Of a DNA stretch of 64,000 nt, positions 58,597-64,000 are shown in pieces (the first letter of the stretch is position 1; every line of letters begins with the position of its first letter). The stretch is from JBDTME01 sp964583795 (GTDB lineage Bacteria > Patescibacteriota > Microgenomatia > UBA1400 > PJMF01). A model generated the notes under the pieces. It searched no databases. It was not told where the DNA came from and saw only the letters and a list, made by a program, of their open reading frames with translations. The stretch covers positions 26,918 to 90,917 of the forward strand of contig CAZOWX010000003.1 of NCBI GenBank assembly GCA_964583795.1, in the 5' to 3' direction. The position numbers and the translations under genes are program-made.

Positions 58597-59493
58597 TTAG
58601 TGTTGGCAAGTATTACAATAGTACGTTCCTCTGCCGGCGAGCTTTTCTTTCATAATTTTTTCTCCACAGTTCGGGCAGGGCTGACCTTTTTTATCATAGA
58701 CTCTGGCTTGGAGTTGATACTTGCCAGCGAAGCCGTGAACGTCAATGTACTTGCCGTCTGTTGTTGCTCCACCCAGATCAATGCCTTTTTGAATAATGGC
58801 TTTGAGGGCGTTGTATAAAGATTCGACTTGATCTGCAGTTAAGTCATTGGCTTTGTGAAATGGAGAAATGCGCGCCAGATTGAGTGAGTCGCAAGCATAA
58901 ATGTTGCCCACTCCTGACATCAGCGTGTTGTCCATGATTAAGACTTTGATGGCACGACTGCTGTGTGCGATAGCAAGCGAAAAATACTCCAGAGTAAATT
59001 GAGGATCAGTGATGTCAAGGGCATACTTTGAAAACTCTTGCAAGACCTCTTCATCACTCATCACTTTGATCCAGCCAAATACGCGTTGATCATTGAAAAA
59101 CAGTTTTGAACCGTCCATAAAATGAAACTCAATTCGAGTATGGTTACTGGGAAGTGCCTGAATCCAGTCCTCTGTCGGGTGTCCGCCACCAACACGGTGA
59201 TTTTGATCAACATAAATGAGTTGCCCTGTCATTTTTAAATGAATCAGCAAGTTGAGTTTATTTTTCCCGCCATTGGCGGGATTTCGAATGCGATCTTTTT
59301 TGTTGGGATCAACTAGTTGAATACGGATCATTTTTGCTCGGCGAGCGACATCTGTGATCTGGTAACCGACAACTAATAACTGACCACTGGAAAACGATTT
59401 TGGGTGAAGCTTGATAACTTCAGCAATGCGTTTCCCAACGAGATACGGTCGAAGACGATTGGTGATGGTTTCGACTTCTGGGAGTTCAGGCAT
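58597..59493 (-). CDS. mutM: Formamidopyrimidine-DNA glycosylase with repeat-encoded insertion
   Basis: This 298-aa enzyme removes 8-oxoguanine and formamidopyrimidine. It has the catalytic N-terminus MPELPEVETI (Pro at position 2, Glu3), the conserved Lys in LIHLKMTGQL, the helix-two-turn-helix VLIMDNTLMSGVGNIYACDSL (in part), and the C4 zinc finger CPNC...CNTC near the end. Residues about 63-81 (NKKDRIRNPANGGKNK) include a stretch encoded by the CCCGCCATTGGCGGG hairpin (59266-59280), absent from usual Fpg. It is convergent with murI. Confidence 0.95.
   Translation of the reverse strand: MPELPEVETITNRLRPYLVGKRIAEVIKLHPKSFSSGQLLVVGYQITDVARRAKMIRIQLVDPNKKDRIRNPANGGKNKLNLLIHLKMTGQLIYVDQNHRVGGGHPTEDWIQALPSNHTRIEFHFMDGSKLFFNDQRVFGWIKVMSDEEVLQEFSKYALDITDPQFTLEYFSLAIAHSSRAIKVLIMDNTLMSGVGNIYACDSLNLARISPFHKANDLTADQVESLYNALKAIIQKGIDLGGATTDGKYIDVHGFAGKYQLQARVYDKKGQPCPNCGEKIMKEKLAGRGTYYCNTCQH
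59262..59286 (-). repeat. Hairpin repeat inside mutM
   Basis: CCCGCC-ATT-GGCGGG lies in the mutM reading frame, between two conserved blocks of the protein. It is a palindrome similar in kind to intergenic ones. Confidence 0.7.
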
Positions 59494-59644
59494 GGTTTGG
59501 GTAGGTAGTATATCGTATACAGTATATGGTATATAGGGGAACAGAGATCAGTGGCTCAAAATTTTGACTTTTGCCTTTTTACTTTTTGACTTGTCATCTA
59601 CTTCCTACTTGATACTTCGCACTTGATACGCAATACTACCAGCC

Positions 59645-60226
59645 ATGCATATTTGTCTGTTTGGTGGAGCATTTGATCCACCACATGTGGGCCATCTGCA
59701 AGTTGCGCACTCATTACTTGAAAAAGAGATTTGCGATGAGGTTTGGTTTGTGCCAGTGAAGCAGCATCCATTTGGTAAAGAGGTACAGACCAATGGCCAC
59801 CGAGTCAAGATGCTTGAGTTAATGCTTGAGCCAGAGATGCGAGTAGAAGAGTATGAGTTAGAGCATGCAACAAAAAGTTATTCATTTCAGACGCTAGAGG
59901 CGTTATCGAAACAGCACCCTGAACATCAGATTTCTTGGGTAATTGGTTCGGATAACTTGGAAAAATTTCATCTTTGGGGCGATTATCAACATTTGCTCGA
60001 GAAATATCGTGTCTATGTTTACCCACGAAAAGACTTTGCGTTTGAACCAGTGAGAGAAGGTATGGTGTGTTTGGAAAATTTTCCAGAGGTTGAGGTCACT
60101 TCTACAAGGATTCGAGAGCTTTTGCGACAGGGAAAATCTGCATCCGGGCTTGTGACGAAGGAAGTAGAGCGGTATATTCGGGAGAATGGATTATATCTTG
60201 AGGAAGATAACGGTAAAGCAGTATAA
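59645..60226 (+). CDS. nadD: Nicotinate-nucleotide adenylyltransferase
   Basis: This 193-aa enzyme converts NaMN and ATP to deamido-NAD. It has GGAFDPPHVGHL near residues 7-18 (HxGH), IGSDNLEKFHLWGDYQHLL near 100, and STRIRELLRQGKS near 155-167 (ISSTxIR). Together with nadE 0.5 kb downstream it supplies the last two steps of NAD synthesis. ATG 59645 follows a heptad tract. The next gene starts 18 nt downstream. Confidence 0.95.
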   Translation: MHICLFGGAFDPPHVGHLQVAHSLLEKEICDEVWFVPVKQHPFGKEVQTNGHRVKMLELMLEPEMRVEEYELEHATKSYSFQTLEALSKQHPEHQISWVIGSDNLEKFHLWGDYQHLLEKYRVYVYPRKDFAFEPVREGMVCLENFPEVEVTSTRIRELLRQGKSASGLVTKEVERYIRENGLYLEEDNGKAV

Positions 60227-60244
60227 TAAGTGAGACAATAGCCT

Positions 60245-60718
60245 ATGATCTCACTTGAATTTTCAATTTCCAAACTCGATTTTTTGAAAGCAAATTTTAT
60301 TTCTCGGCAAAAACTTGTTTTTCTCATGGCGGTTTTATTGGGGCTGATTTTTGGTTTTGACTCGGGAAACGCCAGTGTTTCAAACTTTATCATCACATGT
60401 TTCATTTATGGAGTGATATTTGGTTTTTTTTTAGAAGTCGTGTTTGGTATTACATTGATATTTCATGTGTTTAATTCGATGAATCAATCACTTTATCTGC
60501 AAAAACGCAAAGTAGAGTTTAGTGAGGAGGGACTGTATCTTTCTTTTGATGGGTTTGAAAGTAGAGTTTCATGGAAACTGATTAAAAAAGTAAAAAGAGT
60601 TAGCCATTTTCTATTTATCTATCTTAGTAGTAGTGGTATCAACCTGGTATCTATTACTAACATGCCAGGGGCAGATAGACAAAAGCTGGATCAGCTGTTA
60701 CAAAAACATGGTTTGTGA
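60245..60718 (+). CDS. YcxB/PH-like membrane protein
   Basis: This 157-aa protein has two membrane segments (about residues 23-40 and 48-78), then a small beta-rich domain (LYLQKRKVEFSEEGLYLSFDG... as predicted; VSWKLIKKVKRVSHFLFIYLSSSG) and an end helix (ADRQKLDQLLQKHG). This is the YcxB-like arrangement. It is embedded between nadD and nadE, possibly in one transcript. The function is unknown. The partial protein at 1-240 is of similar design. Confidence 0.7.
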   Translation: MISLEFSISKLDFLKANFISRQKLVFLMAVLLGLIFGFDSGNASVSNFIITCFIYGVIFGFFLEVVFGITLIFHVFNSMNQSLYLQKRKVEFSEEGLYLSFDGFESRVSWKLIKKVKRVSHFLFIYLSSSGINLVSITNMPGADRQKLDQLLQKHGL

Positions 60719-60788
60719 TACATTTTTGCGTATTATTTTTTCAAAAAGTCCAATCCATGAATGAATGGGTTATGAAGGATGCACACTC

Positions 60789-61607
60789 ATGTTTTTCGCT
60801 TTTGATAATCCCCAAACTGAGGTAGAGAAAATTGTTACTTTTTTGCGCAAAACTTTTGACCAACAAGGAAAGAGTAGCGCAGTGATTGCTGTGTCAGGAG
60901 GGATTGACTCAGCTCTTTCATTGACATTACTGTCTCGAGCACTTGGCCCCAAGCGAGTGTTTCCCATTTTGCTGCCTTTTGCTGATCAAGCAATGGATGA
61001 TGCGAAAGCGATTGTTGAGTGGAATGAGATCCCTCAAGAAAATGTACACATTGTACAGATTGAGGGAGCTGTGGAAGAGATTAAAGAAACGATTATTTCA
61101 ACGTCCAACGGTGTCCTTCGTCACCCTGTCGGGACTCCTCAGGATGACAAACTCCCTCCAGTGCGCAAAGGCAATATCATGGCACGGGTGCGAATGATTT
61201 ATGTCTATGATTTGGCTAAAAAACTAGATGCTTTAGTTGTGGGCACAGAGAACAAATCAGAAAAATACTTGGGTTACTTTACTCGGTTTGGAGACGGGGC
61301 GTCGGACATCGAGCCGATTCAACACCTCTACAAAACTCAAGTGAGACAACTCGCAACGCAGTTGCAATTTCCGTCAATTTTTCTCGAAAAAGCGCCGAGT
61401 GCAGGGCTTTGGGAGGCGCAAACCGATGAAGATGAGTTGGGATTTAGCTACGCACAAGCCGATCAAGTCATGACACAGTTCATTGATGAGAAAAAAGACC
61501 CAAAGATAATTGAAGTCGATGGAAAACATGACGAAGAGTTGGTGCAAAAAGTGATAGGGCAGATCAATTCTCAGGAGTTTAAGCATCTGGTGCCATATCA
61601 TTTATAG
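60789..61607 (+). CDS. nadE: NH3-dependent NAD+ synthetase
   Basis: This 272-aa enzyme amidates deamido-NAD. The P-loop SGGIDSALS lies near residues 36-44 (GGIDS PP-loop), followed by GTENKSEKYLGYFTRFGDGASDIEPI near 152-177 and AGLWEAQTDEDELGFSY near 199-215. No glutaminase domain, so it uses free ammonia. The start ATG 60789 (MFFAFDNPQTEVEK) is preferred over the upstream ORF start. It is a functional partner of nadD. Confidence 0.96.
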   Translation: MFFAFDNPQTEVEKIVTFLRKTFDQQGKSSAVIAVSGGIDSALSLTLLSRALGPKRVFPILLPFADQAMDDAKAIVEWNEIPQENVHIVQIEGAVEEIKETIISTSNGVLRHPVGTPQDDKLPPVRKGNIMARVRMIYVYDLAKKLDALVVGTENKSEKYLGYFTRFGDGASDIEPIQHLYKTQVRQLATQLQFPSIFLEKAPSAGLWEAQTDEDELGFSYAQADQVMTQFIDEKKDPKIIEVDGKHDEELVQKVIGQINSQEFKHLVPYHL

Positions 61608-61630
61608 ATGCAAATGAGTTTGCGTTCTGA

Positions 61631-61711
61631 AGTCAGATCCTCAATCTCGATGGTATTACTCGATTAGCCCCGGGAGGACCGGGTTCATCCATCGGATCAA
61701 GGATGACGTGT
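61631..61711 (-). repeat. GTCAGATCC...GGATGACG hairpin element
   Basis: This copy is between nadE and the third toxin-antitoxin module, with a long imperfect arm (CTCGATGG...CCATCGGA). Confidence 0.7.
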
Positions 61712-61724
61712 CCCTGGTGCCGTA

Positions 61725-61979
61725 TCACTTGTAGATACTATGTGTACCAATATCCACCAAAACAGCTTCACCTCCTTCTGTGAAAAAGAGAATGCGGTAA
61801 GAATGGTTTACTGAAAATGCAGAACAGTCGCGTAGTTTTCCAGTCAGTTCATGAACTTTCAAAGAAGAACTCTTGGGATCACTTTCAAAAAGTTCAAGTT
61901 TTTTTAGTGTGAGTTGTTGAATACGAGTAGGCAGTTTTTGAAAATTTTTTTCAAACCTCGGCGAAAATAATACCTTCAT
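61725..61979 (-). CDS. RelE/ParE-family toxin
   Basis: This 84-aa protein has the compact RelE fold: MKVLFSPRFEKNFQKLPTRIQ, LKVHELTGKLRDCSAFSVNHSYRILFF (predicted strands) and VLVDIGTHSIYK. The RdcSAFSVNHSYRILF core with Arg and the terminal His-Tyr are typical of YoeB/RelE ribonucleases. It follows the antitoxin with a one-base start-stop overlap. It differs from the toxin at 40946, so the two modules are independent. Confidence 0.88.
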   Translation of the reverse strand: MKVLFSPRFEKNFQKLPTRIQQLTLKKLELFESDPKSSSLKVHELTGKLRDCSAFSVNHSYRILFFTEGGEAVLVDIGTHSIYK

Positions 61980-62269
61980 TACGCCTTTTTATTGACCAAT
62001 TTTTTAAGTGATGAAAGTGGTTTTAATTGACCATTTTTTTGAGCAATTTTGGCTTCGGTAACTGCTTCAAGTGCATCGCGCATCTCAATTTGTTGAATTG
62101 TATTACGCATTTGTTCGTACCTCTCTAGGCTAACAAGAAACATATCCGGCTGATTTTGATTCATAACCAGAATGACATCTTGTTTCTGGAGATTCTGAGA
62201 AACGGCTTTATAATGACGTTGCACTTCACGAACTCCAACAGTTTTTGGTAGGGAAGTTGAGTAATTCAT
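61979..62269 (-). CDS. Phd/YefM-family antitoxin
   Basis: This 96-aa protein has the Phd/YefM pattern VGVREVQRHYKAVSQNLQKQDVILVMNQNQPDMFLVSLERYEQM (in parts), the N-terminal DNA-binding half. The C-terminal half (TEAKIAQKNGQLKPLSSLKKL) binds the toxin. A strong promoter ends 6 nt before its ATG, so the mRNA would be leaderless. Confidence 0.85.
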   Translation of the reverse strand: MNYSTSLPKTVGVREVQRHYKAVSQNLQKQDVILVMNQNQPDMFLVSLERYEQMRNTIQQIEMRDALEAVTEAKIAQKNGQLKPLSSLKKLVNKKA

Positions 62270-62275
62270 GCACTC

Positions 62276-62304
62276 ATTTTACCACCCTTGTAATTGTCTG
62301 TCAA
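62276..62304 (-). promoter_or_regulatory. Promoter of the Phd-RelE module, leaderless type
   Basis: On the minus strand TTGACA (62304-62299), a 17-nt spacer and TAAAAT (62281-62276); the start codon is 6 nt further. TTGTCAGACA/TTGACAGACA direct repeats around the -35 may be operator sites. Confidence 0.85.
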
Positions 62305-62360
62305 ATGTCTGACAAAAAACAAACACAAACAAATCGTAAAAAAATGCTACGATATCACTC

Positions 62361-62921
62361 ATGAACAATACTTCACAAATTATACTCGATAATAATCTAC
62401 TGAAACCTTTGATTGATGGTTATCGCCAAGAGAAAAAGAAAATTGTGTTGACGCAGGGGTCTTTTGACATGGTCCATATCGGACATGCACGCTACTGTGA
62501 AAAAGCCAAAGGGTATGGTGACGTGTTGATTGTAGGAGTTGATAGTGATGAAAAAGTTCGCTCAAGAAAGGGTGCTGATCGACCCATTGTGCCACAAGAT
62601 GAGCGGTTGGAGATGTTGACTCATTTGAAAGCTGTTGACTTAGTGGTATTAAAACCACTCAAAGCACCGAAGTGGCAGCTGATCAAGCTGGTAAAACCTG
62701 ATGTGTTAGTTGCAACAAAACAAACCTACACGAAAGAGCAGCTAGAAGAGCTGAAAAAGTGGTGTGGTAAAGTAGTGGTACTTGATCCAATGGCAACGAC
62801 GTCAACCAGCGCCAAGCTGCGCCGAATGCAGATGGGGGCGGCGAAGAAAGTCAGTGCGGTGTTTAGCCAAAAGTTGATAAAGAGCATTGAGGAGGTGTTG
62901 GCGGAGTTGAAAGGGGAGTGA
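62361..62921 (+). CDS. Cytidylyltransferase-family nucleotidyltransferase (RfaE2/TagD-like)
   Basis: This 186-aa protein has the HxGH motif in GSFDMVHIGHARY near residues 33-45, the KxDRPI-like RKGADRPIVPQDERLEML near 69-86, and an ending TSTSAKLRRMQ near 146-156 resembling the STSxI motif. Relatives are the ADP-heptose synthase C-domain (RfaE2), glycerol-3-phosphate cytidylyltransferase and FAD synthetase. The substrate is open; surface-sugar activation is plausible. TACGAT is 7 nt before the ATG. It is divergent from the toxin-antitoxin module. Confidence 0.85.
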   Translation: MNNTSQIILDNNLLKPLIDGYRQEKKKIVLTQGSFDMVHIGHARYCEKAKGYGDVLIVGVDSDEKVRSRKGADRPIVPQDERLEMLTHLKAVDLVVLKPLKAPKWQLIKLVKPDVLVATKQTYTKEQLEELKKWCGKVVVLDPMATTSTSAKLRRMQMGAAKKVSAVFSQKLIKSIEEVLAELKGE

Positions 62922-63060
62922 GCGTGTTGTTGGGTTGTTGAGTGGTTGTGTTGTTAACACTAGTTTCGAAATATTTCCATCGGATTCAAGGTTTCGATGG
63001 ATGTGAACTCTCTCTTTGTCTGTAGTATTGGAATCATGTTTTATTTCATCAAGATATTTT

Positions 63061-63960
63061 ATGAAGCAAAAACCCCAACAACCCAACAACTTGCCCGCCG
63101 GCGAGGTGGGCCAACCAACACAACAACTCATCTTGGCCTACATTCCAGTCCTTCATCAAGGTTATTTAGATTTTTTTGCAAGGCACAAACGGGCGAAAAC
63201 GCTCTTACTCAGTGGTCCGGAATTTACTTCTCACTATCGTTCGATGCAAAAGGATTTGCGAGCGCTCAAACCAGAGCAGATTAAGGCATCGGTTGAAGCG
63301 TTAGAACTTTTTGATACGGTTGAAATTGTTGAGAATGGTGACTTTCAACTTACAACTTACAACTTTCAACTCGTTTCCCCTGATGAGGATGAAACACGTG
63401 ATTTCATTGCTAAGTTCTTGCCAAATGCAAATGTCGAATACGATGGTGTGTTTTTGCGTTGGGATAAGACCAAAACGGTGAGTGGGCGCGATGTCGAACC
63501 AGATGTGGAAATTTCGCGTGATGAATTTGACCAAAAAATGATGAATGTAGCGTATGAAAGTGCCGCAAAAAGCTCTGATTGGTGGCGACAAACTGCAGCA
63601 GTACTGGTAAAAGATAAGAAAGTGATTGCGGTAGCGCGCAACACCCATGTGCCTCAGGATTATCAGCAGTATGTGGATGGAGAGCCGCGAGCACAGTTTG
63701 GAAAAGGTGAGCATATTGATCTGTCGAGTGCGTATCATGCTGAAGCAGCAGTGATCGTGGAAGCAGCTAGAAAAGGGATTAGTACGCAAGGATGTTGGTT
63801 GTATGCAACTACTTTTCCATGTCCATACTGTGCACCAATAGTGGCCAATAGTGGCATTAAGAAAATCTTTTATTCAGAGGGATATGCCATGATTGAAGGA
63901 GATAAGACGCTCAAGAGTAAGGGAGTGGAGATTTATAAAGTAACGAATAAAAACGAATGA
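63061..63960 (+). CDS. dCMP/cytidine-deaminase-fold protein with N-terminal domain
   Basis: This 299-aa protein has a C-terminal zinc deaminase domain (about 155-299) with HAE in YHAEAAVIVEA near 225-235 and PCPYC in TTFPCPYCAPIV near 253-264. This makes it a dCMP/ComE-like deaminase. Residues 20-100 form another helical/beta domain that I do not recognise (LAYIPVLHQGYLDFF, ALKPEQIKASVEALELFD). The first 20 residues (MKQKPQQPNNLPAGEVGQPT) and residues about 96-103 (LTTYNFQL) are encoded by AAC and AACTTAC heptad repeats in frame. The start ATG 63061 is tentative, since true upstream sequence may have been replaced. Confidence 0.85.
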   Translation: MKQKPQQPNNLPAGEVGQPTQQLILAYIPVLHQGYLDFFARHKRAKTLLLSGPEFTSHYRSMQKDLRALKPEQIKASVEALELFDTVEIVENGDFQLTTYNFQLVSPDEDETRDFIAKFLPNANVEYDGVFLRWDKTKTVSGRDVEPDVEISRDEFDQKMMNVAYESAAKSSDWWRQTAAVLVKDKKVIAVARNTHVPQDYQQYVDGEPRAQFGKGEHIDLSSAYHAEAAVIVEAARKGISTQGCWLYATTFPCPYCAPIVANSGIKKIFYSEGYAMIEGDKTLKSKGVEIYKVTNKNE

Positions 63961-64000
63961 GAACGAATAGAAACGAATGGGAGCGAATACGTTCGAATAG
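63941..64000 (+). repeat. 10-nt tandem repeat, CGAAT-N5 type
   Basis: This is the fourth copy, running from the last codons of the deaminase gene to the end of the window. Confidence 0.9.

Overview
The window looks like a chromosomal segment of a small-genome bacterium, most likely a member of the Candidate Phyla Radiation (Patescibacteria, possibly Microgenomates-like). This is an inference from several things together: housekeeping genes scattered among small lineage-specific membrane proteins, no biosynthetic operons, rpsF-ssb-rpsR without a following rplI, dockerin and O-antigen-ligase-like surface genes, and heavy reliance on salvage enzymes. TGA is used as a stop throughout, so the code is standard (not the UGA-Gly code of Gracilibacteria/Absconditabacteria). 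Several genes have a good -10 box only 6-8 nt before the start codon and no Shine-Dalgarno, which points to widespread leaderless mRNAs. Others (ybaB, hpf, ssb, ahcY) have clear Shine-Dalgarno sequences.

Layout. 0-10 kb: dnaX, a signal-peptidase-I homologue without its catalytic residues, ybaB, an adenosine-kinase-like PfkB enzyme next to ahcY, a HAD protein, two membrane proteins, recR and hpf. 10.5-14.5 kb: a gene-poor accessory region holding two inverted tmRNA/tRNA-like RNA genes, each followed by a promoter and a short terminator-ended RNA complementary to it, and then three unknown proteins. 14.6-26 kb: a Cys-rich surface protein, a P-type ATPase, two disordered/coiled-coil proteins, an SDR, a P-loop kinase, cysS and a GIY-YIG nuclease flanked by inverted hairpin repeats. 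26-40 kb: a repeat-dense gap, a lipoprotein, a Cof-type HAD, a dockerin-polysaccharide lyase, a DEAD-box helicase, an MFS transporter, a subtilase, a dikinase split over two genes with a histidine phosphatase, a peroxiredoxin and ychF. 40-45 kb: two toxin-antitoxin modules, an EamA transporter and rpsF-ssb-rpsR. 45-55 kb: O-antigen ligase/TPR protein, mreB-mreC-mreD-mrdA, dprA and a prohibitin-like protein. 55-64 kb: topA, murI, mutM, nadD, nadE, a third toxin-antitoxin module, a cytidylyltransferase and a dCMP-deaminase-like protein.

Genes that work together: ahcY and the adjacent sugar kinase (SAH to adenosine to AMP); mreBCD with PBP2 and murI (cell shape and peptidoglycan); nadD with nadE (NAD salvage); dnaX, ybaB, recR, dprA, topA and mutM (replication, recombination, repair).

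Intergenic DNA is unusually repetitive. It contains 7-nt and 10-nt tandem tracts, more than 20 hairpin elements with constant flanks and changing arms, a 163-bp MITE-like element and other families. Several of these have inserted in frame into conserved genes (dnaX, ychF, topA, mutM, the deaminase). The most interesting candidates for an undescribed system are the paired tmRNA-like and complementary short RNAs at 10.67-11.29 kb and the GIY-YIG gene bounded by 27-bp inverted repeats at 24.96-25.39 kb.
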